Counted from the stretch's first letter, positions 1 to 7,730 are shown. The stretch is 26,210 nucleotides of DNA from Mucilaginibacter_A sp964244955 (GCA_964244955.1 CAXTKQ010000048.1:1-26210), one strand, 5' to 3'. The notes: generated by a model not told the origin, from the sequence alone. A program made the numbers and translations.

Positions 1-22
1 CCTTAACTGTAAGGTTTTCTTT
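1..22 (+). terminator. possible terminator remnant at window edge
   Basis: A short hairpin (CCTTA, loop ACTG, TAAGG) is followed by TTTTCTTT. It could be the end of an intrinsic terminator for a + strand gene lying before the window. The stem is only 5 bp within view and may extend to the left, so this is weak. Confidence 0.3.
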
Positions 23-179
23 ATAAATTGCCATTGGGTTTCTGATAGATCGGTCGGGTACATCTTTTTAAGGTTTCGTCACCACAAAAAGAACAATCCT
101 GACCGGTTTATCTAAGCCTATAACATTCTCCTTATTTAATTTTTAAACAGGCTCTAAATGTTGTCCGGTTTATTTTTAC

Positions 180-193
180 ATGCTTCTTTTATC
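180..193 (-). repeat. iterated motif, GATAAAAGAAGCAT form
   Basis: Exact core copy read on the - strand, followed on the + strand by GCATAAAA, which gives the TTTTA-N5-TAAAA dyad. A second, one-mismatch copy lies 36 bp further on. Confidence 0.85.
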
Positions 194-215
194 GCATAAA
201 AATGATTATGTTACC

Positions 216-229
216 ATGCTTTTTTTACC
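216..229 (-). repeat. iterated motif, one-mismatch copy
   Basis: Reads ATGCTTTTTTTACC on the + strand, one base from the consensus ATGCTTCTTTTACC, in the same orientation as the copy at 180-193. Confidence 0.6.
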
Positions 230-385
230 TATTCGTTCATTACACAAAACCCTTAACTTGTATGCCCAAAACCAGTACTGAAATTTTTTACGGTGTAAAT
301 TTAAAGAGGTTGTACCATCCTTTAAATTTAAATCCTTTTGCCTTAAATTTAAATTTATTTACAAGGTATTAATCTTTTCAATTGT

Positions 386-850
386 ATGGCTGAAAAAAAA
401 ATTAATATTTTATACGTGGACGATGAGATAAATAACCTCATCTCATTTCGGGCGGTTTTCCGGACGAAATACCAGGTTTATACCACGCTGGACACAGACG
501 AAGCGATGCAGATTTTGGAGCAGAACCCGGTCGAGATTGTGATTGCCGACCAGCGGATGCCCAAGCTGAACGGAAGCGAATTTTTGCAAAAAGTGGTGGA
601 AAAATTCCCGGCTACAGTACGTATGTTGCTGACTGGTTTTTCGGATATGGATGCTGTAATTGAGGCGGTTAACAAAGGAAAAATCTTCCATTACCTCACC
701 AAACCCTGGAACGAAGACGAGATGGACCGGACCCTTAAACGGGCGTATGCCATTTACGAAGAGGCCCAAAATGTTAAAGAAATGAACGATAAACTGGCCT
801 TGAGCAACGGGCAGTTGGAGTTTTTGCTGCGGCAAAAACTGCTCTCTTAA
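386..850 (+). CDS. receiver-only response regulator
   Basis: A two-component response regulator of 154 residues consisting of one receiver (REC) domain, about residues 6-120, with no DNA-binding or enzymatic output domain. The acidic pocket is D12-D13, the probable phosphoacceptor is D54 (in VIADQRMP), and the conserved switch residues are T82 (LLTGF) and K105 (YLTKPW). The DQRMP...YLTKPW pattern is typical of receivers found in hybrid kinases and RpfG-type regulators. Residues after about 115 (EEAQNVKEMNDKLALSNGQLEFLLRQ) look like a coiled coil, which could mediate dimerisation or docking. No histidine kinase is adjacent, so the partner is unknown. It probably acts through phosphorylation-dependent protein binding, which is inference. 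The ATG start gives a complete receiver N-terminus. Confidence 0.9.
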   Translation: MAEKKINILYVDDEINNLISFRAVFRTKYQVYTTLDTDEAMQILEQNPVEIVIADQRMPKLNGSEFLQKVVEKFPATVRMLLTGFSDMDAVIEAVNKGKIFHYLTKPWNEDEMDRTLKRAYAIYEEAQNVKEMNDKLALSNGQLEFLLRQKLLS

Positions 851-930
851 ACCAAAAAAAATTTACAAATAAATTGCAATTTAATATTAATTTGTAGTTA
901 ACAGATTATATTAAAATTAAAATTAACGGT

Positions 931-944
931 ATGCTTCTTTTACT
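931..944 (-). repeat. iterated motif
   Basis: ATGCTTCTTTTACT on the + strand: exact 12-bp core with the last base changed. It lies between the response regulator and the peptidase gene. The TAAAA half of the dyad is missing here. Confidence 0.8.
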
Positions 945-987
945 GCCTGTTTTTTGTCCTTCTTAAAAAGCTAAATTTTCTTCCCAA

Positions 988-3168
988 ATGCTAGTTCAAA
1001 AATTTATAAAACCACTTTTTTTTACGCTTTCGGTCTTTTTTTTTAATTTTTTTGCCGCTTTTTCGCAGGGCAGTTTTGGCACGCAGTGGACCAAAGACGG
1101 CCAAAGTTATATGCACCAGCAAAACGGTTCTATCGTGCAAACGGACGTAAGCGACCCAACCAAAGAAATTATACTGGTAAACGAAGCATTGCTTACGCCG
1201 AAAGGCAAAACGGCTCCGCTTGCGGTCCGCAGTTTTACTTTTTCTGATGACGGCAAAAAGGTGTTGATCTACACCAATAGCAAAAAAGTTTGGCGTTATG
1301 ATACCCGCGGCGATTATTGGGTGGCCGACCTGGCTGCAAAAACCTTGAAACAAGTGGGCAGCGCGCGCGCGGTTTCTTCGTTGATGTTTGCCAAGTTTTC
1401 GCCTGATGCAGGTAAAGTTGGTTATGTAAGCGAACACAATATCTACACCGAGGATTTAAAAACCGGCGCAGTAAAAAAGCTGACTACCGACGGAACAAAA
1501 AAACTAATCAACGGAACTTTTGATTGGGTTTATGAAGAAGAGTTGGATTGCCGCGACGGTTTCCGTTGGTCGCCGGACGGAAAATCCATCGCTTACTGGC
1601 AGTTGGATGCCAACAAAATCCGAAACTACCTGATGCTGAACACCACGGATTCGCTTTACCCTTTTACCGTTCCGGTTGAGTATCCCGTTGTTGGCGAAAA
1701 CCCAAGCCGTTGTAAAATTGGCGTAGTAAATGTAAGCAGCGGAAAAACAACCTGGATGAAAGTGCCGGGCGATGCCGTGCAGCATTATATCCCACGGATG
1801 GAATGGGCGGCCAATTCATCCCAATTGATCATCCAGCAACTCAACCGCAGGCAAAACGAAAGCAAGATTATATTATGCAATGCGGTTTCGGGCGAGGCAA
1901 AACCCATTCATATCGAAACTGACAAAGCCTGGGTGGATGCCAAAGCAGAACCCATGGGCTGGGACTGGCTAAACCAGGGCAAAAATTTTATCTGGCTGAG
2001 CGAAAAGGACGGCTGGCGGCATATTTACAACATCAACCGAAACGGCCAGGAAAAGCTTTTGACGCAAGGCGATTACGATGTGATCAGTTTGGAACGCATT
2101 GACGAAAAGGACAATTTAATCTATTTTATGGCTTCGCCGGAAAACGCCACGCAGCAATATTTATACAAAATAAACCTGGACGGCAGCGGAAAAGCAGAAC
2201 GCGTAACACCTGCAACTTTGCCCGGCACACACAGTTACGATATTTCGCCAAACGGAAAAGTGGCACTGCATTATTTCTCCAGCAGTTCTACGGCACCGGT
2301 GTTTAATGTGGTTTCCTTGCCTGCACACCAGGAACTTGCTGCAAGACCAACTTCCGGCCGCAGCCCTAACACTGCTGCAAACAAGACCGAATTTTTTAAG
2401 GTAAAAACAGCAGATGGCGTAACGATGGACGGCTGGATGGTAAAGCCGACCAACTTTGATTCGACCAAAAAATACCCGATCGTGTTTTATGTTTACGGCG
2501 AACCGGCCAGCCAAACGGTGAAAGATTCGTATGGTGTAAGTTCCAACCGTTTGTATGTTGGCAACATGGCCAACGATGGTTACATTTATGTTTCGGTAGA
2601 AAACCGCGGGTCGCCGGCACCAAAAGGCCGCGAATGGCGTAAAGCGATTTATCACAATATCGGTTCCATCAACATCCGCGACCAGGCCATGGCGGCGAAA
2701 GAAATTTTGAAAAAAAGTTATGTAGATACCAGCCGGGTTGCGGTTTGGGGCTGGAGCGGTGGCGGTTCTTCAACTTTAAACCTGCTATTTCAGTATCCGG
2801 AGATTTATAAAACGGGGATTTCGATTGCTGCGGTTGACAACCAATTGAACTACGATAACATTTACCAGGAACGTTACATGGGTTTATTGCCGGAAGACAA
2901 GCATTTTTTTGTGGATAATTCTCCATTGGCGCACGCGCAAAATTTGCGCGGCAACTTGCTGATCGTTCACGGAACAGGCGATGACAATGTACATTATAAT
3001 AATGCCGAGCAAATGATTAATGCGCTGATCAAAAACAACAAGGTTTTCCAGTTGATGAGTTACCCGAACCGGACGCATGCCATTTCTGAAGGCGAAGGCA
3101 CGAGCCGGCATTTGGCAACTACTTACACCCAATTTTTAAAAGAGCATTGTCCGCCGGGCGCGCGTTGA
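988..3168 (+). CDS. secreted dipeptidyl peptidase IV-like serine peptidase (family S9B)
   Basis: Prolyl-oligopeptidase-family exopeptidase expected to remove Xaa-Pro or Xaa-Ala dipeptides in the periplasm or at the cell surface. Length is 726 aa. A hydrophobic N-terminal signal peptide spans about residues 1-26 (cleavage probably near AFS/Q). Residues about 40-480 form the beta-propeller (DPP IV N-terminal region). This includes DWVYEEE at 179-185, the glutamates that in DPP IV hold the substrate amino terminus and define S9B. The C-terminal alpha/beta-hydrolase domain carries the triad Ser590 (GWSGGGSS), Asp665 (HGTGDDNVHY) and His697 (NRTHAIS); the Asp-to-His spacing matches human DPP4. It is convergent with mutY, and a REP-like element lies between the two stop codons. 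Likely a peptide-scavenging enzyme, as is common in Bacteroidota. Confidence 0.95.
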   Translation: MLVQKFIKPLFFTLSVFFFNFFAAFSQGSFGTQWTKDGQSYMHQQNGSIVQTDVSDPTKEIILVNEALLTPKGKTAPLAVRSFTFSDDGKKVLIYTNSKKVWRYDTRGDYWVADLAAKTLKQVGSARAVSSLMFAKFSPDAGKVGYVSEHNIYTEDLKTGAVKKLTTDGTKKLINGTFDWVYEEELDCRDGFRWSPDGKSIAYWQLDANKIRNYLMLNTTDSLYPFTVPVEYPVVGENPSRCKIGVVNVSSGKTTWMKVPGDAVQHYIPRMEWAANSSQLIIQQLNRRQNESKIILCNAVSGEAKPIHIETDKAWVDAKAEPMGWDWLNQGKNFIWLSEKDGWRHIYNINRNGQEKLLTQGDYDVISLERIDEKDNLIYFMASPENATQQYLYKINLDGSGKAERVTPATLPGTHSYDISPNGKVALHYFSSSSTAPVFNVVSLPAHQELAARPTSGRSPNTAANKTEFFKVKTADGVTMDGWMVKPTNFDSTKKYPIVFYVYGEPASQTVKDSYGVSSNRLYVGNMANDGYIYVSVENRGSPAPKGREWRKAIYHNIGSINIRDQAMAAKEILKKSYVDTSRVAVWGWSGGGSSTLNLLFQYPEIYKTGISIAAVDNQLNYDNIYQERYMGLLPEDKHFFVDNSPLAHAQNLRGNLLIVHGTGDDNVHYNNAEQMINALIKNNKVFQLMSYPNRTHAISEGEGTSRHLATTYTQFLKEHCPPGAR

Positions 3169-3177
3169 TTTTTAGGT

Positions 3178-3191
3178 GGTAAAAGAAGCAT
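3178..3191 (+). repeat. iterated motif, GGTAAAAGAAGCAT form
   Basis: Full consensus copy 9 bp after the peptidase stop codon. It runs directly into the left arm of the REP-like element and is preceded by TTTTTAGGT, completing the dyad. Confidence 0.85.
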
Positions 3192-3194
3192 TTT

Positions 3195-3313
3195 GTCATT
3201 TCGCACCGAAGGGAGAAATCCTCTTCCAAAAAGAATAAAATTTTAAGGTGATAAAAGAAGCATTGCGGATTTAAATAATTGAAAGAAGATTTCTCCCTTC
3301 GGTGCGAAATGAC
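3195..3313. repeat. REP-like paired hairpin element, copy 1
   Basis: Two perfectly complementary 26-bp arms (3195-3220 and 3288-3313; arms begin GTCATTTCGCACCG) enclose a 67-bp spacer. The dyad extends 4 bp further outward (TTTT/AAAA) and partly inward. The spacer contains an exact copy of the iterated motif (3250-3263). The element fills the gap between convergent peptidase and mutY genes, so transcripts from either side would fold into a long hairpin. A second copy is at 18675-18789, with compensated base changes in the arms. No transposase is nearby. Confidence 0.85.
3250..3263 (+). repeat. iterated motif inside REP-like element 1
   Basis: GATAAAAGAAGCAT, exact core, located in the spacer between the two hairpin arms. 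The equivalent copy in element 2 (18728-18741) has the same place and orientation. Confidence 0.85.
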
Positions 3314-3332
3314 AAAACACCTAAAATTCTTA

Positions 3333-4415
3333 TTATAAAAAAAGCATTTCCGTTTGCCGGGCTGGTTCGTGGTAAAACTGATCTAAAAACCGGTGGATAA
3401 TCTTTGGCATGGCCAGCTTTTCCAACGAAGCAACCGAAGTGTAAAACCAGGAAGCCTGCAAGTTAACATCCGTTTGGTTAACTTGTAGATGGATAAATCT
3501 GGCAAAAACCCGTTGGTGCGTTAAAATGTGTTTTTGGATGGAAGAAGCAGAAATGATCACAGCCTGATTTCCAAAAAAATTGTTAAAACCGGGTAATGCA
3601 ACAACTTCTTCCACCGGCACAAAAGCGGATGTTTCGATCAAAGGCAGATCATACAGATTGGCCCAAATATCATCAATGCTTCTTTTATTGAGCAAAATTT
3701 GGTGTTCATCGGCCAGCAAAAAATAATTGAAATAACGCTCCTTGATTTTCAGGTTTTTCAGTTTTACCGGCAACAAATTAATACGATTAGTTTGATAAGC
3801 ATTGCAAGCTTCGCGAACCGGACAAATAGGACAATCCGGGTTTTTAGGTTTGCACAGCATCGCCCCAAATTCCATCATCGCCTGGTTGTGTTGGCCGGGA
3901 TGTTTTCGGTCTAAAACCTCGTTTGCCAATTGCTGAAAAAGCTTTTTCCCGGTTGATGAATTGATTGGGTCTTCCACACCAAACCATCGCGCCAAAACAC
4001 GATATACATTTCCATCAACCACGGCTTTTGCCTCATCAGCCGCAAAAGAGGAAATTGCCGCGGCCGTATATTCGCCAATTCCTTTTAACTGGATGAGTTC
4101 TTCATATGTTGTCGGGAAAATTCCATCGTTCTTTTCGAGAATTTGGCGAGCTGTGGTCAGCATGTTTCTTCCGCGCGAGTAATAGCCCAATCCTTGCCAA
4201 AGCTTCAAAATTTCATCTTCGGAAGCCTGGGCAAAAGCCGTAACATCTGGATATTTTTCTAAAAAACGGTAGAAGTAAGGCATCCCTTGCTCTACCCGTG
4301 TTTGCTGTAAAATCACTTCGGAAAGCCAGATGGTATAAGCATCGGTTGTGTTGCGCCAGGGCAAGTCGCGTTTGTGCCGCAGGTACCAGTTTTGTATTTC
4401 CTCGCTCCAATTCAT
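3333..4415 (-). CDS. mutY: A/G-specific adenine DNA glycosylase MutY
   Basis: Base-excision-repair glycosylase that removes adenine mispaired with 8-oxoguanine. With the start at 4415 (MNWSEEIQ) it has 360 aa; an upstream in-frame ATG at 4448 would add 11 residues of no family similarity, so the shorter start is preferred. Visible features are catalytic Glu33 (WLSEVILQQT), a helix-hairpin-helix at about 110-121 (LKGIGEYTAAAI), catalytic Asp134 (VVDGNVYRVLAR), and the [4Fe-4S] cysteines C188-x6-C195-x2-C198-x5-C204. The C-terminal third (about 220-360) is the NUDIX-like domain that reads 8-oxoG (LLPVKLKNLKIKER..., THQRVFARF). It diverges from the HU gene and its 3' end faces REP-like element 1. 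The coding sequence contains an exact motif core at 3676-3689. Confidence 0.96.
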   Translation of the reverse strand: MNWSEEIQNWYLRHKRDLPWRNTTDAYTIWLSEVILQQTRVEQGMPYFYRFLEKYPDVTAFAQASEDEILKLWQGLGYYSRGRNMLTTARQILEKNDGIFPTTYEELIQLKGIGEYTAAAISSFAADEAKAVVDGNVYRVLARWFGVEDPINSSTGKKLFQQLANEVLDRKHPGQHNQAMMEFGAMLCKPKNPDCPICPVREACNAYQTNRINLLPVKLKNLKIKERYFNYFLLADEHQILLNKRSIDDIWANLYDLPLIETSAFVPVEEVVALPGFNNFFGNQAVIISASSIQKHILTHQRVFARFIHLQVNQTDVNLQASWFYTSVASLEKLAMPKIIHRFLDQFYHEPARQTEMLFL

Positions 4416-4490
4416 CCGGCAAAAATACGCAGCCAAAAGCTTAACCAAATCATTGTTAGGCAGATGTGTAAATAAAAAAAACGGAATTTT

Positions 4491-4522
4491 TTTCGGTGTT
4501 TCGTTTTAAAGCAATACTTTTG
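4491..4522 (+). promoter_or_regulatory. Bacteroidota-type promoter for the HU gene
   Basis: TACTTTTG at 4515-4522 matches the TAnnTTTG -7 consensus of Bacteroidota sigma-70 exactly. A TTTCG at 4491-4495, about 20 bp upstream, could be the -33 element (consensus TTTG). It is about 50 bp before the HU start codon, in the divergent gap with mutY. Confidence 0.6.
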
Positions 4523-4571
4523 CAACCCCAAAACAGCAATAGGATTACAAATAAATAAGAGCAAACAGCAA

Positions 4572-4871
4572 ATGACTAAAGCGGAGATAATAGCTGAAAT
4601 TTCTACCAAAACAGGGATAGAAAAAGTGGATGTGCAGGAAACAGTGGAGGCCTTTTTTAAGGTGGTAAAAGGGGCAATGGTTACCGGGGAGAATGTTTAT
4701 GTACGCGGCTTTGGTAGTTTTATTGTTAAAAAAAGGGCCGAAAAAACAGCAAGAAATATTTCTAAAAATACGGCAATTATTATCCCGGAGCATTTTATCC
4801 CAAGCTTTAAACCGGCAAAAACTTTTGTAGAAAAAGTACGCACGGGCAACAAAACCAAATCAGACAAATAA
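4572..4871 (+). CDS. HU/IHF-family DNA-binding protein
   Basis: Small nucleoid-associated DNA-bending protein, 99 aa, acting as a dimer. The N-terminal helical dimerisation part is about residues 1-45, and the DNA-binding beta arm follows (VRGFGSFIVKKRAEKTARNISKNT, about 47-70; then IPSFKPAKTFVEKV). The arm tip has RNI where E. coli HU has RNP, so the proline that intercalates into DNA is absent. I believe this is common in Bacteroidota members of the family. A lysine-rich tail (RTGNKTKSDK) follows. It has its own promoter and is the first gene of a cluster continuing, 7 bp later, into the TPR gene. Whether it functions as HU or as a specialised paralogue cannot be decided from sequence. Confidence 0.93.
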   Translation: MTKAEIIAEISTKTGIEKVDVQETVEAFFKVVKGAMVTGENVYVRGFGSFIVKKRAEKTARNISKNTAIIIPEHFIPSFKPAKTFVEKVRTGNKTKSDK

Positions 4872-4878
4872 TTTTAGC

Positions 4879-5742
4879 ATGAAAAAGAAGCAAATAGGTG
4901 TAGTTGTAATTGTTGTTGCAATGATGGCCTATTTAATTTCTTTGCCGGTTAAAGGGCTGATCAGGCCGAAAGAAGAACGCACCAGGCCGGGCGCAACCGG
5001 CGGCGCGATGCAACATGAGGAGCAGCCTACCAACCGGATTGACGAAGACTATGTGGCGGTTGCAGCCAAAAAACTGCTGACCCCGCAAATGGCAGCAGAA
5101 ATTTCGGATAAAGAAGCCCGGCTTAAAAGCTCAGCTTCTGACAAGGAACAAATAACAATCGCAAAAGACCTGGCCCATACCTGGGACGATTTGAACGTGC
5201 CTGCACCGGCTGCCTTTTATTACTTATCCATAGCAAGAAAAGAAAACACAGCAGAAAACTGGTTAAATGCCGGCAACCGTTTTAACGATGCTTATAAACT
5301 AACCCAAGACACCTTAGCCCAACCAACATTTCTGGTCAATGCGGTCGAGTCTTTCAAAAAAGCATTGCAGTTAGCACCGGATAACTTAGAAGCACAAACC
5401 GGTTTGGGCATTGCCGATGTAAACGGCGGCGCGCCAAGCCCGATGACAGGCATCGGTTTGTTATTAGGCGTGGTTGCCAAAGACCCGAAAAATTTGAAAG
5501 CGAATTTAAACTTAGGTTTGTTTTCCATGAAATCCGGCCAGTTTGAAAAAGCCGTACAGCGTTTTAAAACTGTGGTAGAGCAGAAGCCGGAAGTGGAGCC
5601 TTACTTTTACCTGGCAGAAAGCTACAAACAGTTGGGCATGAAGCCCGAAGCAATTGCCGCTTACCAAAAATGCAAAGAAATGGTTGTTGATGCTGCTTTT
5701 AACCAAAAGATGGACGAGTACATCAAAGAATTGAAGAATTAA
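4879..5742 (+). CDS. membrane-anchored tetratricopeptide-repeat protein
   Basis: Protein of 287 aa with one N-terminal transmembrane or uncleaved signal segment (about residues 6-26, VVVIVVAMMAYLISLPV), then a soluble, probably periplasmic part. TPR-like units are visible at about 140-175 (FLVNAVESFKKALQLAPDNLEAQTGLGIA), 205-240 (LKANLNLGLFSMKSGQFEKAVQRFKTVVEQKP) and 240-275 (PYFYLAESYKQLGMKPEAIAAYQKCKEM). TPRs are protein-binding scaffolds and no enzymatic motif is seen. The gene starts 7 bp after the HU stop, so the two are very probably co-transcribed. The partner is unknown. The order HU, TPR, bS22-like, rng suggests housekeeping linkage, but I infer no specific function. Confidence 0.88.
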   Translation: MKKKQIGVVVIVVAMMAYLISLPVKGLIRPKEERTRPGATGGAMQHEEQPTNRIDEDYVAVAAKKLLTPQMAAEISDKEARLKSSASDKEQITIAKDLAHTWDDLNVPAPAAFYYLSIARKENTAENWLNAGNRFNDAYKLTQDTLAQPTFLVNAVESFKKALQLAPDNLEAQTGLGIADVNGGAPSPMTGIGLLLGVVAKDPKNLKANLNLGLFSMKSGQFEKAVQRFKTVVEQKPEVEPYFYLAESYKQLGMKPEAIAAYQKCKEMVVDAAFNQKMDEYIKELKN

Positions 5743-5771
5743 AAATTAAAATAATCTAAATTAAAGAAGTT

Positions 5772-5861
5772 ATGCCAAGCGGTAAAAAAAGAAAACGCCA
5801 TAAAATGGCCACCCACAAACGGAAAAAACGATTGAGAAAAAACAGGCATAAAAAGAAGTAG
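5772..5861 (+). CDS. 29-aa bS22/mS38-like (AURKAIP1/COX24-domain) small ribosomal protein
   Basis: An ATG at 5772 opens a 29-codon frame ending in TAG. The product is extremely basic: MPSGKKRKRHKMATHKRKKR, then LRKNRHKKK. This pattern matches the COX24_C/AURKAIP1 family, whose mitochondrial member is mS38 and whose bacterial counterpart is bS22 of the small ribosomal subunit. It is easily missed because of its length. AAAGAAG lies just before the start and may help initiation. It sits 29 bp after the TPR gene and is followed by a hairpin terminator at 5883-5912, so it likely closes the HU-TPR transcript. The family assignment is from recalled sequence pattern; a ribosomal role is inferred. 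Confidence 0.85.
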   Translation: MPSGKKRKRHKMATHKRKKRLRKNRHKKK

Positions 5862-5882
5862 TTCACGCTTTTCCCATTAATC

Positions 5883-5912
5883 GGCACTCTGTGGTACAGG
5901 GCGCCTTTTCTT
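5883..5912 (+). terminator. intrinsic terminator after bS22-like gene
   Basis: Arms 5883-5892 (GGCACTCTGT) and 5896-5905 (ACAGGGCGCC) pair with one mismatch and one G-T around a 3-base loop, followed by TTTTCTTG. Placed 22 bp after the bS22-like stop codon. Confidence 0.7.
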
Positions 5913-5971
5913 GTTTTTCTGATAAATTTTCTTAATTTTTTTTAATATAACGGTCGTTATTTTCCGTTAAT

Positions 5972-5977
5972 AAGGAG
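5972..5977 (+). promoter_or_regulatory. strong Shine-Dalgarno site deciding the TTG start of rng
   Basis: AAGGAG lies 7 bases before the TTG at 5985. Such a clear Shine-Dalgarno is unusual among the genes of this window and supports TTG as the true start. Confidence 0.65.
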
Positions 5978-5984
5978 TAAGTAA

Positions 5985-7535
5985 TTGATAAAAGAATTAG
6001 TTATCGATGCTTCCCCGGCTGGCGCAACTATTGCTTTGTTGCAAAACAAGCAGCTTGTAGAACTTCATAAAGAGCAAACCAACAACAATTACACTGTTGG
6101 TGATATTTATCTGGGGCGGATCAAAAAAATCATGCCCAGCTTAAATGCTGCTTTTGTAGATGTTGGCTACGAAAAAGATGCTTTCCTGCATTACCTTGAT
6201 CTGGGTGCGCAGGTACAGTCTTTGTTAAAACTGACTAAAACAGTCCGTGGCGGAAGTTATAAATCAAAACTGCTGGATCATTTTACGCTTGAAAAAGATA
6301 TTGCCAAATCGGGCAAAATCTCGGATATTTTAAGCAAAAACCAGTTGATACCGGTTCAGATCGCTAAAGAACCGATTTCTACCAAAGGCCCCAGGCTCAG
6401 TTCCGATCTGTCTATCGCAGGCCGGTATGTGGTATTGGTGCCTTTTTCGGATGTTATTTCCATCTCCAAAAAGATCAAAAGCAATACCGAACGCAACCGG
6501 CTGCGCAAGATCGTAGAAAGCATCAAGCCTAAAAACTTTGGGGTAATTATCCGTACCGTTTCTGAAGAGAAAGGCGTGGACGAACTGCAAAAAGACCTGT
6601 TGGACCTGATTGCAAAATGGGAATCTTTCACCACACGTTTGCCTGCAACAGAACCTGCAAAAAAGGTTTTGGGCGAAATAGACCGCACTTCCACTTTGTT
6701 GCGCGATTTGTTAAATGCTGATTTTCAGGGCATCACCGTGAACGACCAGTCTATTTTCGAGGAAATACGATCGTACGTCAAAGAAATTTCTCCAGACCTG
6801 GAAAACATAGTTAAGCTGTATAAAAACAGCATTCCTGTTTTTGAGCATTTGGGTATCGAAAAGCAAATCAAATCCGCTTTCGGAAAAACGGTAAACTTGC
6901 CCGGCGGCGCGTATTTGGTGATCGAGCATACCGAAGCTTTGCACGTAATTGATGTAAACAGCGGAAACCGGACAGCCAGCAAAGAAAACCAGGAAGAAAA
7001 TGCTTTCCAAGTAAACAAAGAAGCCGCAAAAGAAATTGCGCGTCAACTGCGTTTGCGCGATATGGGCGGCATAGTGGTAATTGATTTTATTGACATGCAC
7101 AACCCGAACAACCGCAAGGATTTGTTTGAGTTTATGCGCGATGAAATGCGGCTCGACCGGGCAAAGCACACCGTTTTGCCGCCAAGTAAATTTGGTTTGG
7201 TGCAGTTGACCAGGCAACGCGTGCGGCCGGAAATGAACATTGTTACTTCGGAAATTTGCCCAACCTGCAACGGGACAGGAACTGTCCGCCCGAGCATTTT
7301 ATTGCTGGACGATATCGAGAACAACCTTAATTACGTGTTGCAGGAACAGAACGAAAAAGGCATTACTTTGTGCGTTCACCCTTATATTGAAGCATACATC
7401 AAAAAAGGCATTTATAACCGCCAAATGAAATGGTATTTCCGTTACCATCAATGGATCAAGGTGAAAAGTATGCCCAATTATACCATGAATGAGTTTCATT
7501 TCCTATCTTCCAAAGACGAAGAAATCAAACTTTAG
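5985..7535 (+). CDS. rng: ribonuclease G (RNase E/G family endoribonuclease)
   Basis: Single-strand-specific endoribonuclease for rRNA maturation and mRNA turnover. Length is 516 aa, close to RNase G and without the long C-terminal scaffold of RNase E. The start is TTG, supported by AAGGAG 7 bases upstream. The S1 domain covers about residues 35-130 (VGDIYLGRIKKIMPSLNAAFVDVGYEKDAFL, broken by an insertion at about 75-105). The catalytic Mg-binding aspartates are Asp323 (VIDVNSGNR) and Asp367 (IVVIDFIDM). The family signature EIARQLRLRDMGG lies between them. The zinc-link cysteines are C425 and C428 (CPTCNGTGTV). A good terminator follows 20 bp after the stop. Location next to a ribosomal small-protein gene fits an RNA-processing role. 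Confidence 0.96.
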   Translation: MIKELVIDASPAGATIALLQNKQLVELHKEQTNNNYTVGDIYLGRIKKIMPSLNAAFVDVGYEKDAFLHYLDLGAQVQSLLKLTKTVRGGSYKSKLLDHFTLEKDIAKSGKISDILSKNQLIPVQIAKEPISTKGPRLSSDLSIAGRYVVLVPFSDVISISKKIKSNTERNRLRKIVESIKPKNFGVIIRTVSEEKGVDELQKDLLDLIAKWESFTTRLPATEPAKKVLGEIDRTSTLLRDLLNADFQGITVNDQSIFEEIRSYVKEISPDLENIVKLYKNSIPVFEHLGIEKQIKSAFGKTVNLPGGAYLVIEHTEALHVIDVNSGNRTASKENQEENAFQVNKEAAKEIARQLRLRDMGGIVVIDFIDMHNPNNRKDLFEFMRDEMRLDRAKHTVLPPSKFGLVQLTRQRVRPEMNIVTSEICPTCNGTGTVRPSILLLDDIENNLNYVLQEQNEKGITLCVHPYIEAYIKKGIYNRQMKWYFRYHQWIKVKSMPNYTMNEFHFLSSKDEEIKL

Positions 7536-7554
7536 CATTCCGAAAAAAAACTGC

Positions 7555-7610
7555 AAGGTTTACGGTTTTACAAAATGTACCAACATTGTAAAACTGTAAA
7601 CCTTTTTTGT
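7555..7610 (+). terminator. intrinsic terminator of rng
   Basis: Arms 7555-7573 and 7586-7604 are 19 bp each and pair throughout with a single G-T wobble, around a 12-base loop, followed by TTTTTTG. The A-rich stretch before the stem could let it work in both directions. Confidence 0.88.
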
Positions 7611-7612
7611 TG

Positions 7613-7626
7613 ATACTGTTTTTACC
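7613..7626 (-). repeat. iterated motif, GGTAAAAACAGTAT sister form
   Basis: Reads ATACTGTTTTTACC on the + strand, immediately after the rng terminator. It has the same length and frame as the main motif but the ACAGTAT ending in place of GAAGCAT. Confidence 0.75.
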
Positions 7627-7730
7627 AATGTTTTTTTGGTGAAAATTCCGTAAATTGTATTCCTGAATCAGCTTAAGTTTAAACGCTGTTTTACTTAGGG
7701 CGTGTTTAAATTTTGTTCCGTTTATTGGCC

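Larger units (their letters stand above)
1..385. other. gene-free leader region with repeats
   Basis: I see no credible gene in these 385 bases. The region is AT-rich. It holds two copies of the iterated 14-bp motif (180-193 and 216-229) and three runs of the near-palindrome TTTAAATTTAAA (296-306, 321-333, 343-356). The segment around 148-203 resembles the left half of the symmetrical repeat at 7704-7850: both have a TGTT..CCG..TTTAT stretch, then the motif, then CGC.TAAAAAT. No clear TAnnTTTG promoter was found before the response-regulator gene. Confidence 0.6.

Noticed and set aside
443..835. Long frame on the - strand opposite the response regulator
   Set aside because: No recognisable domain; the + strand frame has the full receiver motif set, so this is a shadow frame. 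Many similar - or + shadow frames (for example 2161-2655, 6711-7217, 16727-17185) were dropped for the same reason.
953..979. Promoter (TTTG, then TAAATTTT) before the peptidase gene
   Set aside because: The -7-like box lacks the final G and the spacer is only about 15 bp, shorter than usual for Bacteroidota; too weak to call.
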